64,000 nt of DNA. Origin: Saprospiraceae bacterium. GTDB lineage: Bacteria > Bacteroidota > Bacteroidia > Chitinophagales > Saprospiraceae. Shown piece by piece: positions 46,133 to 55,431 of the stretch. The stretch lies in assembly GCA_016718205.1 (NCBI GenBank), contig JADKEB010000034.1, forward strand, positions 62,001 to 126,000. Reading direction: 5' to 3'. Under the pieces are notes generated by a model, which saw only the letters and a program-made list of their open reading frames with translations, was not told where the DNA came from and ran no database searches. A program made the translations under genes and the position numbers. Position 1 is the first letter of the stretch. Each line of letters starts with the position of its first letter.

Positions 46133-48479
46133 GGGAACGCTGGTTTTGACTTTTAGTTGTTGCCTGGTTGGATAACTTAATCCCGGCAAACACATCCGTA
46201 AGACTTGCGCCTCTGGTTTCATAGATACTTTTATTATCTATTGATATCCACTCACATCCCATCTTCGCTATAAAATCGGCAGTCATTTTTTGCCATAGAA
46301 AATCATACCTGTCTACGTCATGATTGAATAGTCCATCTTCTGCAAGTATAAAAATATTTTTTTGATCATCCAGCAATGCACCGGTGATGGTCTCATATGC
46401 ATTGTCTCCATGGAGCCTTTTGATGCCTGAGTTGTAAAAGTAATCATTCAGCCTTCCATTGTAGTAATCAGAGCAAAAACTTATGATGGTTGCGTCCCGT
46501 AATCCATAAATTGCCGGCTGCCTTCCGAATTGCAAAAGTTCATTTGTAATACTTCTTACCAATGAGATTTTTCCGGTTGTGTGTATTTCCTGTAGTGTCT
46601 GAAATACGGGAAGCGGTTCTTTTGTCAAACTATAAGATGGAATGCCTTGAAATGAATCTTCTTTAAAAAAGAAAATAGTTGATTTAAAAATATTCATCAT
46701 GTCTACCTTAAATTCAGGAAAGTCAAGATAAATAATTTCGTCTATAGAGTGGTTGTTCAGATCAGGAATATCATCACTTTCTGCTATTATGACCGGATAT
46801 AAAGCGGTGATCATTTCTGTATTAGTAGCCAGGAAGTTTTTCCATAACACAGGGTGTTTCAGTGCTTTTCTCTTAATAAGTATACTATACATCTCCGGAT
46901 GATCTTTCTTAATGGTGGTCATTTTGGATTCAAATACTTCCAAAATTCTGTTTTTACAGCACCCGGTATTAAATTTTTCTTTATCAATGAGGTATTGCTC
47001 CAGCAATTCTGTGTGTTCCGGAGTTAAATCTGTATATGGGAAGTTATTTTGCAGCAATTTTGCCAAATACCAGGTTTTAAATAATTCCTGCCAGTCAGAC
47101 GGATCGTAAAATTTCAGATGAAGGATGATCCGCTTGCTTTTTTCACCAATAGTATTTAGGAATGTCAGCCATTGATAATAGTTAATATTTTTTTCGATAC
47201 TCAATATCGCTGTATCAAGTAAGTGAATCAAATGCAGCAAGTATTCCATTTGTTTTTTAATACTCAATGTATTGAATTCATGCTTCATCCTGAATATATT
47301 TGAAGCATTGATCCTTTGTAGCAAATCATTTAACCCAATTTCAAGATTTTCTGCTGCAGGATCCAGATAATTGAGTTTATTGACTGATTTAATCAATTCC
47401 CCTGCCATTTGAGGTATTTGATGTTTTCTGGATGTCATCACGTCGGACATGAATCTGAGAGACTCTCCTATGTCAGCGTAGGTATTGATTTGGGGGTAGT
47501 TTAGGTCTACTATCCCTTTATCTTTTATCTCATTAAGGAGCTTGTTTGATTCTTGTAATAAAGAAATATCTTTTTTATTTTTTTGGGATGTAAATAAACC
47601 AGAAAAAAATCCATTGGAATCTGGTGTATCATGATTATTAAGTTGAGAAACATAGATAAGGTAGTTTATTTTATCAATGATTTGATCAGTCTCCTTGACC
47701 GATGAATTTATATGGAGTTGTTCAATATCCGACATGAAGTCTTTGTATCTGCCAGCAAGGAGACATGCTTCTTCTTTGAAGCCGAAAAGTGTGTATGATA
47801 TATCATGAAAGTCATCGTGATGGTCGATTGTAGCATGGAACAGTGAATTGTTCGTCATACTTATTTGCGTTAACTCAAATTCTCTCTGATACAAAAAAAG
47901 TGCATCTGAAATATTTTCAGTGACATACTCATACTCAGACTTTGAAAAATCAAGGTGTATTCCCTCTCCCAGATCATTGAATACTGAATAATTATTTTTT
48001 TCAGTCAAGCTCAAATAACGAGTTAACAATTTAGTCCATGACTTATCATTGTAAATAATCTTACTGTGTAACAGCAGGTAATGATTTTTGATTTTGTCAC
48101 GTAACACATCATAAAGATAGCTACATGAAGTCTTGCTGTCAAAAGGTGTTCTCTTCGATCCGCATTTATCCCTGAATGTATTCAGATCAAGTTCACTTAC
48201 TGACTTTTGCAGATGAACAAATAAAGTCAGGTCACTGATCATCAGCGATTGCAGACTTTCACTCATTTGCTTTCTGACTTCAGGATCAGGTATGACTACA
48301 TATGTGGATTTAAGTTCACAGCAATTTTTCAATACTCGCATAGTTAATGTATGCAAAGCTTCTGAAACATCTCTATATGTCACATTGGAGAGGGTGGCTT
48401 CAGAGTGGACAACATTTTTTTGCTGGTGATTAAGAATATAGGGATTCATCATTGTATTGATCACATAATCAAAATACAA
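46119..48479 (-). CDS. 786-residue orphan protein, possibly degenerate SF1-helicase-like
   Basis: A long, clean, cytosolic frame without signal or membrane helix. The N-terminus (NPYILNHQQKNVVHSEATLS, then LKSTYVVIPDPEVRKQMSES) sits where superfamily 1 helicases of the DUF4011/DUF3320 type carry their Walker A site, but no GxxGxGK(S/T) is present. Residues about 570-620 (ALYPVIIAESDDIPD, DEIIYLDFPEF) recall the helicase segment before the DEAxQ box, again without catalytic residues. The C-terminus has WQKMTADFIAKMGCEWISID, similar in shape to the nuclease-like ends of those helicases. The resemblance is weak and by eye only. Overlap with the HsdR-N-like gene suggests a two-gene unit. Confidence 0.7.
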   Translation of the reverse strand: MYFDYVINTMMNPYILNHQQKNVVHSEATLSNVTYRDVSEALHTLTMRVLKNCCELKSTYVVIPDPEVRKQMSESLQSLMISDLTLFVHLQKSVSELDLNTFRDKCGSKRTPFDSKTSCSYLYDVLRDKIKNHYLLLHSKIIYNDKSWTKLLTRYLSLTEKNNYSVFNDLGEGIHLDFSKSEYEYVTENISDALFLYQREFELTQISMTNNSLFHATIDHHDDFHDISYTLFGFKEEACLLAGRYKDFMSDIEQLHINSSVKETDQIIDKINYLIYVSQLNNHDTPDSNGFFSGLFTSQKNKKDISLLQESNKLLNEIKDKGIVDLNYPQINTYADIGESLRFMSDVMTSRKHQIPQMAGELIKSVNKLNYLDPAAENLEIGLNDLLQRINASNIFRMKHEFNTLSIKKQMEYLLHLIHLLDTAILSIEKNINYYQWLTFLNTIGEKSKRIILHLKFYDPSDWQELFKTWYLAKLLQNNFPYTDLTPEHTELLEQYLIDKEKFNTGCCKNRILEVFESKMTTIKKDHPEMYSILIKRKALKHPVLWKNFLATNTEMITALYPVIIAESDDIPDLNNHSIDEIIYLDFPEFKVDMMNIFKSTIFFFKEDSFQGIPSYSLTKEPLPVFQTLQEIHTTGKISLVRSITNELLQFGRQPAIYGLRDATIISFCSDYYNGRLNDYFYNSGIKRLHGDNAYETITGALLDDQKNIFILAEDGLFNHDVDRYDFLWQKMTADFIAKMGCEWISIDNKSIYETRGASLTDVFAGIKLSNQATTKSQNQRSLEFN

Positions 48480-48597
48480 AGATATATCATTTTATCATAT
48501 ATATGAAAAAAATAAATATTAAGCGTATAAACAAACTTTTAAGGTGTAAATTCTCGTAAACCAATTTAATAGGTAAACTGAAATTCTTTACGCAGTC

Positions 48598-49092
48598 CTA
48601 TTTCTCAGTTCCTGAAATAGATTTGCTGAAAAGCGGAAAAGATGCACTTCCAAAATGAGAAAAAGGAGAGGAATATTTTAATGGATATTGATATGATTTT
48701 CCAAAATCTGCCAGTATAATTTTCAACTGATCATAATTTATATTTTTGGAATTGGGTTTTGGGTAAAATACTATAAAATCTATCGAACCATCCTTGTCCC
48801 AAAATACATTCAACCAAAGTTTTACTCCTTTCAGATCATAACTTTGCTTTGAAGCGTAATCTTCGATATCTTTCAGCAGTAAAGACCAACTATCATAGGC
48901 CTTTTCCATTTTGTTTTCACAGACAGTAAACAATAAAGAATTATAATTTTTAACTAGTTTTTCATACTCTTTTTCATCTTCACCTATGTAATATACTTTT
49001 GTCGATGTATCCTGTACACCTTTAGTTGTCTGAGCATGTATGAGTGCAGACAACATCAAAAAACATATCACAAAAGGAGCAAATCGGAGCAT
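48598..49092 (-). CDS. Secreted protein, function unknown
   Basis: 164 residues with a signal peptide (FVICFLMLSALIHAQ). The mature part contains a segment like a TonB-C-type or energy-transducer fold: VKLWLNVFWDKDGSIDFIVF and LKIILADFGKSYQYPLKYSS. The strand pattern and the phrase 'WDKDGSID' suggest this, but the family is not certain. It is separated by about 90 bases from the CvpA gene upstream and about 120 from the orphan downstream. No further role can be read. Confidence 0.7.
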   Translation of the reverse strand: MLRFAPFVICFLMLSALIHAQTTKGVQDTSTKVYYIGEDEKEYEKLVKNYNSLLFTVCENKMEKAYDSWSLLLKDIEDYASKQSYDLKGVKLWLNVFWDKDGSIDFIVFYPKPNSKNINYDQLKIILADFGKSYQYPLKYSSPFSHFGSASFPLFSKSISGTEK

Positions 49093-49182
49093 AGAAAAAA
49101 ATTATAAATCGAAATTATCAAACGAAGATAAATAACTTATCTATATATAAAAGAGAAAATATATATTATTTACTAAATATTT

Positions 49183-49740
49183 TTATTCCGGATTTCCTTC
49201 CTTGGTTTTATTTTCACCTTTGATGCTGTCCATAGTTTCAAGTGTTTTGTCCCAAAATCCTTTAAACATAGGTTTTAGAGAAATAAAGACGGCTTTCCCT
49301 TTGTCTGGCAATGGTTCCAGCATGGGATAGGTGATTGATGCTGATTTCGCTTCAGGGTTGAGTACGTTCAGACTATTGACAAGCCACAGAGCCAGACTCA
49401 ACAGATATGCAAAAAACAACCCTTGCAATGCACCTCCTGCTATCTTATTGATAAAGTTGATATTGATCGCTTCAAGCATGTCCTCCATTTTTCTTCCCAC
49501 AAACCTGATCAAAGCCATGACGCCTATAAAAGTGATCACCACACCCAGGATAAATGTTAATGCCGGAGTGGTTTTTATGATTCCTTGCAATATATTAATT
49601 ATGAAAGGCGAAAGTTTTAGTGCAGCTAATATGCCAATGATTAATGATAGACTATCAAAAACTGTTTTGATCAGTCCACGTACATAGCCCAGGTAAAATC
49701 CCAGCGCAATTACAATAGCTACAAAAAGGTCAATTATCAT
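49183..49740 (-). CDS. CvpA family membrane protein
   Basis: 185 residues with four membrane helices: LFVAIVIALGFYLGYVRGL, LSLIIGILAALKLSPFIINI, LTFILGVVITFIGVMALIRF and GALQGLFFAYLLSLALWLVN. Typical CvpA features are the G-x-x-R-G loop after helix 1 and the conserved N-K-x-x-G-A before the last helix (INKIAGGALQG). CvpA is linked to colicin V production and membrane homeostasis in other bacteria; the molecular role is unclear. It forms a tight minus-strand cluster with the rhodanese (25 bases) and PASTA (42 bases) genes. Confidence 0.9.
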   Translation of the reverse strand: MIIDLFVAIVIALGFYLGYVRGLIKTVFDSLSLIIGILAALKLSPFIINILQGIIKTTPALTFILGVVITFIGVMALIRFVGRKMEDMLEAININFINKIAGGALQGLFFAYLLSLALWLVNSLNVLNPEAKSASITYPMLEPLPDKGKAVFISLKPMFKGFWDKTLETMDSIKGENKTKEGNPE

Positions 49741-49765
49741 TTCTGTAATGATTTACTTATTTTTT

Positions 49766-50065
49766 TTAAAATTTCCTTTGCCAATCCAGAACACCGCCAA
49801 GCACATTGCGAACATTGGTAAATCCCAGATTCATAAGTGTGATTTTGGCTGAGCCGCTTCTGGCTCCTGACCTGCAATGAATGATTATTTCTTCATCTTT
49901 ATGTTGCAACAGATCGGGTAAGGCAGAAGGTAAACTGCCCATAGGAATCAGTTTTGCTCCGAGATTAAATTCTTCATATTCATAAGGTTCGCGTACATCA
50001 ATAAAAATAAAATTTTCATTGTTGTCCATTTTTTCCTTAAGCTCTTCGACTGTTATGTCATTCAT
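49766..50065 (-). CDS. Single-domain rhodanese
   Basis: 99 residues, one rhodanese domain: FIFIDVREPYEYEEFNLGAK, then the active-site loop IIHCRSGARSGSAKITLM with the catalytic cysteine, and NVLGGVLDWQRKF at the end. It would carry sulfane sulfur as a persulfide in the cytosol; the acceptor is unknown. No signal peptide. It lies between the PASTA and CvpA genes on one probable transcript. Confidence 0.93.
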   Translation of the reverse strand: MNDITVEELKEKMDNNENFIFIDVREPYEYEEFNLGAKLIPMGSLPSALPDLLQHKDEEIIIHCRSGARSGSAKITLMNLGFTNVRNVLGGVLDWQRKF

Positions 50066-50107
50066 TTTTGGGCTGTTTTGATTTTGATTGCGATTTTAAT
50101 CTTACTT

Positions 50108-50908
50108 TTAATTGCATTCAGGGGGTTTACTTGGGCTTACTGTCACAGTAATTTTTTCACCCATGGCTATAGTACTTACACCATCAAATGGTGGTATTTG
50201 GGATGAAATATACAATATCGCGTCGGGTTCACTTTGTCCTTTTTTAATGATTTCCCCTATTTGTAGCTTGCTACTTGAAAGTAAAAAATTGGCTTCGTCC
50301 AATGATAAACAAACCAAATCAGGGACAATCACATCACCACCATCTATTTTGGATACTATACATTCCAGTGTACTTCCTTTTGCAATTTGGATTTCTTCAT
50401 TTCGTACATCTTTAGAAAGAATAAGTGCTCCATTGTACCAAACTTCCAGGATGTGATCTGGTTCTCCAGGATCAAAAGCGTAATCTTTTATGACAAAGTC
50501 TATATCTCGGTATTTCAATTCTGCTTTTTTTTGTTCAAAACCATTGCCGTATAATGGAGGTAAATCACCAAATCTGATGGTTTCGACGCCAAATTTTGTG
50601 ACTGTAACATAAATTTTTCTTCCTTCTTTCACAAATGCTCCGGGTTTGGGATTTTGATCTATGATGATACCGCCGGTTTTGCCAACGATAAAAACTGAAT
50701 CAGAGACGACAATTTCAAAATCATTTCTTTCGCCTGATGATATCGCGCTTCCTATCTCCATTCCGATAAACCGGGTAAGCTGGATTTTTTGACCATGGTG
50801 AGTATACAATCTGAGACTAAGTTGAATCAAAAACAATAAAACTGCTGTCCCTAATGTAATCCACAAAAGGTGTTTTAAAAATTCCTTACTCTTTAAATAC
50901 TCAAGCAA
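50108..50908 (-). CDS. PASTA-domain membrane protein
   Basis: 266 residues. An N-terminal membrane helix (HLLWITLGTAVLLFLIQLSL) anchors three PASTA repeats outside: FIGMEIGSAISSGERNDFEI and GGIIIDQNPKPGAFVKEGRK; then a less regular one (LPPLYGNGFEQKKAELKYRD); then VIVPDLVCLSLDEANFLLSS and ISSQIPPFDGVSTIAMGEKI. PASTA repeats bind muropeptides or lipid II in kinases and penicillin-binding proteins. Here there is no kinase or transpeptidase domain, which is usual for Bacteroidota. Role in the envelope is inferred. First gene of the PASTA-rhodanese-CvpA cluster. Confidence 0.9.
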   Translation of the reverse strand: MLEYLKSKEFLKHLLWITLGTAVLLFLIQLSLRLYTHHGQKIQLTRFIGMEIGSAISSGERNDFEIVVSDSVFIVGKTGGIIIDQNPKPGAFVKEGRKIYVTVTKFGVETIRFGDLPPLYGNGFEQKKAELKYRDIDFVIKDYAFDPGEPDHILEVWYNGALILSKDVRNEEIQIAKGSTLECIVSKIDGGDVIVPDLVCLSLDEANFLLSSSKLQIGEIIKKGQSEPDAILYISSQIPPFDGVSTIAMGEKITVTVSPSKPPECN

Positions 50909-50973
50909 TTTATGATGTTTTAATGTATTTCTTGTTCAGAAAAAAAACAGAAATTCGAAAAAAATCTTCTCCT

Positions 50974-53900
50974 CTAAAGTAAAATAATTCTTTTTGAGGC
51001 TCTATTGATGCCATTGGTCAGTTGCACAGAATAAATGCCTCCCGGAATATTTTGAATGATTACTTCTGTGGATGGTGATGTCAGGATTCCTTTTTGTATA
51101 CTTCTGCCATTGATATCTATAATCTCATATTGATTAAAATCAGATACTTTTCCAGTGGTCGAGATTCTGAATGATACCCTTGCCGGATTTGGATGTATTA
51201 GTATATCCTTTCCCCAATTGGTATCATCAACGGAATTTATAAAACTCTTGCTTTTTTGAATTTCAAATCTTGTGATTGAAACCCATCCGCCCTGACCATC
51301 ATGTACTGTAAATGCAAAAAAGTCATTGCCTTCTACATCCGTATTGTCATCATAGATGATTTTTGAACTATTGATGTCGGCCTGACTAAATGTTGATCCA
51401 ATCTTTGCCTCTGCTCCATTTATAAATATTTTAGCGTTTTTGGGCAATGATACAATAGTGTAAATTAATTGGTTTGCCGAATTATCATTGTCAGATGTAA
51501 GTAAAATTGTATCGGTGATGATTCTGTTGTTGCCAGGATGTAATTTAAGTACATTATTTTTTACAATAAAGGGATTTGACACAGTCAGGTTGGAGCATAA
51601 CTCCAGATTGAATTCCTGAAGCCTGCCACCTTCACCGGATTGTTTATCGGCTATTTGCAATTTCCAGGTACCTTTGATTGGTTCATTTTGAAGAGTAGCA
51701 AGCGGATTTTCAGGTTGGTAGATTTTACCTGTATTGATGGGGCACTGAAATGATTCTGCTGACTGATCATCGATGCCAAGATTAATATTTTTTTGTGTTC
51801 CGCATTTTCGGCTCCACAGATTTACACTTTTACCCGATGGTGCTATTAGATATCCTTCAAGGTCCACTAATCTGTTGTGTTCGCCTTTTATGAGTTTTAT
51901 ATTAATGTCCACTGCAGATCCATCTTCACTCACTTGCAGGGGAATCTCTACCGTAGGACTTCCTGACGATGAAATGTTGATAGATTGAACCCCGGAATTA
52001 TAAGTTTTGCATGCCAATGCTTCAGTCATAAAAGCCTGAACATCTGACCATTGGCCTTCACCACAAGAATTTACACCCCTTACCCTCCAGTAATACACAG
52101 TAGATTTATTGAGAATAGTTTCTGATTTGACAGAGCCTTCAGGGGTCAAACTTTTATATACAATTTGCGCTAATTCAAAACCCGGATTTGATGCCACTTG
52201 AAGTTCGTACTGAAGGGCATCCGGCTTTTTATCCCATGTAAACTGAGGAGTGGGTGATACTCCTGAAATACCATTCTGAGGAGCCTTAGTTATGATATTG
52301 TTGATATTATTGCTCTTTATAATCACCAAAACTGTTCTTTCCAACGTGTCTATTCCGGGCGCTTCTGCTTTTATGGTAATGGGGATCGAAAGGCTTCCTG
52401 TACTTGTACCTGTGTATATTTTAAGTACATTGTTACTTCCTGCTTTCACTTTATTATAGTCAAATGCAGCTGAAATGCCGGAAGGTAGAGCAGAGACAAC
52501 CTGGAAATTAATATCACCGGTATATCCAAATAGTCCTGTGGTAGAGAAATTAATAATACCGGCATTAGGTTGACATATTGTTATTTCATTGGTATTTGAT
52601 TCAATAAATATCCCAGGGACGGTGGGTTGTTCTATCCTGGAAGGTAATGTGCCTGTTGTCAGGAAAATATTGTCAGCAGCTTTTATCACTACTCTGAAGA
52701 AATTGGAAACCTTATTGGGTATGATGATCTCCTGTTCTCCATCGTTGGGTACATTGAGTGCCAACGGTACAAGGTTAGAGCTTCCTGTACGCAATTCACC
52801 ATTGAACGAGCCGTAAATATTGACATTTTTACAGTTGACAGGTGCTTTGTCCGTCCCTGCAACATCCCATGTTACTTTCACGGCTTCTCCAACTTTAAAT
52901 CTGAAATCTATAGAAGGATGGGTAATCTTAAATGGTCCAGTCAATGCGTCAACTTTTACAGAATAATCATCCCAAGCGACGCCGCCTCCTGCGGGATTGT
53001 TGTCCCTTACAGTGAGCTGGAAAGACATATTTCTGGTTGTATTGGGCAGCACTTCAGTTTTTTCATTAAAAATCCCTGAAGTTATACTTGAAGCTCTTGG
53101 AAAAAATCTCACATTTCCAGTAGTGCTTGGCTTAAAAGATCTGAATAAGGGTCCGGTTACAGTTGGTGTACCTAAAGTTGCCTCACTACCTGTATCATAC
53201 TGTTCCCATGAATATGTGAGCGGATCATTATTTTCATCAGTAGCGGTGGCCTGCAGTTCAAAAGGTGTCAAAACAGGAATAGTATAGGTTGTAGTCGGCA
53301 TATTGATGACTGGTAGCCTGTTGGGTGTAATGATTCTTTGAGCACAACTATAAGCATTTCCGCTTGGTTGGGTTTTTGCATACATCTGCTCGAGTGACCC
53401 TACATGAAAATAGTCTTCATTATCATTAATCACATTGTCCGAACCACATGAGCCTGCGTATGACATAATCGTGGATCCGCTTCCTGGTTCAAATGCCGTC
53501 CCGGAAGATCTTTGAGATGCTGAAGAAGGACAATTATTCCAGGAATGGGAAGCCGTAAACTGATGACCTATTTCATGCGCAACTATCCTTGTTACAACTA
53601 CTGAGATGGATTGTGATGAGTGGCAGGTTACTCCATTTCCTTTATTACTCTGACATAAAGAACCAAGCTGAGCGACACCTCCTACATCAGTACACGTGGA
53701 GAGAACATGCCCGATATCATAAGCAGATGAAGAAATAATGGCATTCAGTTTACCAGTGTTTACTCCTACCAATTTATGACCTTCAGCAGGGGTATCATAC
53801 GGGTCTGTGGCACCATCAAGAAAGATAAGTTTGTCATTGTCACTGATGAGTACAAAACGAACTGCCATATCATTTTCATAGATCATATTCAGTCTGGTGA

Positions 53901-54603
53901 TCATTGCATTGATATCTGCCATACATGCAGCGACTGTACCTCGTCGAGCACCCCATTCACCAGTACAGGCAACTGCGGCTCGATATATTCTCATTTCCAC
54001 AGCTGGAGCACTTCTATAGCCAGGTGGGCGGAAATGCTGCCGATCAGGTTGCTCAGTGGCATCCACACCACACAAGCTTATATTTCTATACGATTCATCT
54101 ATGTGGTCTTTAGTATAATATGTGATGTGCTCAGATGCATTGTTTGTGGCATAGGGGTCTATGTAGACTTCACCCAATGGTGATTTGATGACCGCATGTA
54201 CACCTCTATCGGAGACAGCAAATCTGATTTGGGTCAATTTGGTTTTTGTAGAATATCCTTTATAGGACTTTATATCCCGAAACTTTTGTGCCAGACCAGG
54301 TTCCATCACAGGTGCTTCATAGACTATGAAAGTTTCCACACTTCCATCGACCACAGGCATGTCGACCGTAAATGTTTCAGCGTACCTTGAACCACTAAAC
54401 TCAAGTGGGGCATTGAGCAGATGGGACCGAAATCCGAATAAGTCTACCTTAAAAGTCTGATAATGTGTAGGAATGATTTCTCTGTTACTGTTATCTCTTA
54501 ATGAAATTTCAGATTCTTTGATCCTTTTCCAAAAATTTTGTGCTACCACAGGCAAAGTGTAGAAAAATGAGCACAGGACAAATAGAGATAAAATTTTATT
54601 CAT
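50974..54603 (-). CDS. Secreted reprolysin-like metalloprotease with T9SS sorting domain
   Basis: 1209 residues from the ATG at 54603 (signal peptide MNKILSLFVLCSFFYTLPVV); the frame is open 22 codons further up. The zinc site is VAHEIGHQFTASH at residues 343-353, followed by TIMSYAGSCG, as in M12B-type proteases of Bacteroidota. Downstream: beta-sandwich domains, a fibronectin III-like segment (TKAPQNGISGVSPTPQFTWD, YYWRVRGVNSCGEGQW), a proprotein-convertase P-like domain (VEIPLQVSEDGSAVDINIKL, KGTWKLQIADKQSGEGGRLQ), a cadherin-like part and a T9SS domain (ILIHPNPARVSFRIS). It is exported and degrades proteins outside the cell. Confidence 0.92.
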   Translation of the reverse strand: MNKILSLFVLCSFFYTLPVVAQNFWKRIKESEISLRDNSNREIIPTHYQTFKVDLFGFRSHLLNAPLEFSGSRYAETFTVDMPVVDGSVETFIVYEAPVMEPGLAQKFRDIKSYKGYSTKTKLTQIRFAVSDRGVHAVIKSPLGEVYIDPYATNNASEHITYYTKDHIDESYRNISLCGVDATEQPDRQHFRPPGYRSAPAVEMRIYRAAVACTGEWGARRGTVAACMADINAMITRLNMIYENDMAVRFVLISDNDKLIFLDGATDPYDTPAEGHKLVGVNTGKLNAIISSSAYDIGHVLSTCTDVGGVAQLGSLCQSNKGNGVTCHSSQSISVVVTRIVAHEIGHQFTASHSWNNCPSSASQRSSGTAFEPGSGSTIMSYAGSCGSDNVINDNEDYFHVGSLEQMYAKTQPSGNAYSCAQRIITPNRLPVINMPTTTYTIPVLTPFELQATATDENNDPLTYSWEQYDTGSEATLGTPTVTGPLFRSFKPSTTGNVRFFPRASSITSGIFNEKTEVLPNTTRNMSFQLTVRDNNPAGGGVAWDDYSVKVDALTGPFKITHPSIDFRFKVGEAVKVTWDVAGTDKAPVNCKNVNIYGSFNGELRTGSSNLVPLALNVPNDGEQEIIIPNKVSNFFRVVIKAADNIFLTTGTLPSRIEQPTVPGIFIESNTNEITICQPNAGIINFSTTGLFGYTGDINFQVVSALPSGISAAFDYNKVKAGSNNVLKIYTGTSTGSLSIPITIKAEAPGIDTLERTVLVIIKSNNINNIITKAPQNGISGVSPTPQFTWDKKPDALQYELQVASNPGFELAQIVYKSLTPEGSVKSETILNKSTVYYWRVRGVNSCGEGQWSDVQAFMTEALACKTYNSGVQSINISSSGSPTVEIPLQVSEDGSAVDINIKLIKGEHNRLVDLEGYLIAPSGKSVNLWSRKCGTQKNINLGIDDQSAESFQCPINTGKIYQPENPLATLQNEPIKGTWKLQIADKQSGEGGRLQEFNLELCSNLTVSNPFIVKNNVLKLHPGNNRIITDTILLTSDNDNSANQLIYTIVSLPKNAKIFINGAEAKIGSTFSQADINSSKIIYDDNTDVEGNDFFAFTVHDGQGGWVSITRFEIQKSKSFINSVDDTNWGKDILIHPNPARVSFRISTTGKVSDFNQYEIIDINGRSIQKGILTSPSTEVIIQNIPGGIYSVQLTNGINRASKRIILL

Positions 54604-54641
54604 CGGTGGTTGATCTATTAAATAAATATCAAAATAAATCA

Positions 54642-54649
54642 CAAAATTA
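54642..54649 (-). promoter_or_regulatory. Putative promoter (-7 box with upstream TTG) for the metalloprotease gene
   Basis: Minus strand TAATTTTG matches TAnnTTTG, 38 bases before the ATG at 54603, and a TTG lies 17 bases further upstream, close to the -33 spacing reported for Bacteroidota promoters. Confidence 0.55.
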
Positions 54650-54694
54650 GTCAAAATGTTGCTGATCAACCTGAATTTAAAGATATTTTAATTA

Positions 54695-54856
54695 AGAGTA
54701 TGTTTAAAATTTATCCTTTAGCAATAAAATGTTTTATTTTGGCTACAAATTCGTTAAATTTTTCGTCGAATTGCCCACATTCGACTGCAAAATTTGCCTC
54801 TTTTCGCTCAAAATAACTCCATTTTATTATCCAAAAACAAAATTTAAACATACTCT
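54695..54856. repeat. Family A element, divergent interior
   Basis: Ends AGAGTATGTTTAAAATTTA and AAAATTTAAACATACTCT match family A. The interior (GGCTACAAATTCG, TTTTTCGTCGAATTGCC, GCAAAATTTGCC) is shorter and diverged. MITE-like. Confidence 0.75.
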
Positions 54857-55021
54857 AACTAAAAATTCAATCATTCAAATAAAATCCCTTTGGCGATTTA
54901 AATTTTGGTAAATAAGTAGTTGTACTCACAGAAATGAAGACCATTTACCCCTGTACCCAATGAGATGAAATTACAAAACACACGCACATCAGATCACGAA
55001 GGACTTGGAAGTCTGAATTTA

Positions 55022-55282
55022 AGAGTATGTTTAAATTTTTATGTTTGAGCGAAAGTGAGGAAATTTAATTTTGGACAAGATGACTGAATGGTCTCGTCTG
55101 TGACGAGAATTGAGTAAAATACTTTATCCAATAAAGAAGGAACTGCGAGCAGCTGCTCGCAGCGAATACTGAATATAGCCTGAAGCTCAAGTGTAGCTTG
55201 ACGCGGTACGGCGAAAAATATAACGTAGGCTAAAATAAAATTTGCCACTTGGAGCCAAATGATAAAAGTTTAAACATACTCT
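55022..55282. repeat. Family A inverted-repeat element, complete copy
   Basis: Same ends and almost the same sequence as 41344-41604, with a few scattered base changes. The 69-codon minus-strand frame (55248-55039) is preserved: MANFILAYVIFFAVPRQATL to FLTFAQT. Confidence 0.85.
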
Positions 55283-55378
55283 AAGTATTTGTACAGTTTG
55301 TTATACACACATTCTTTTTATTATTTCTAATCGTGTTATCAATTTTGCTTCCTATTCTGAACCAAAAAATCGAAAAAC

Positions 55379-55409
55379 AAAAAAGGGAACCATCTCTGAT
55401 TCCCTTTTT
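55379..55409 (-). terminator. Intrinsic terminator of the nqr operon
   Basis: On the minus strand, AAAAGGGAATC / GGTTCCCTTTT stem with a short loop, then a T run. It lies about 25 bases after the nqrF stop at 55432. Confidence 0.85.
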
Positions 55410-55431
55410 ACTTTTATTACAAATGGATAAA

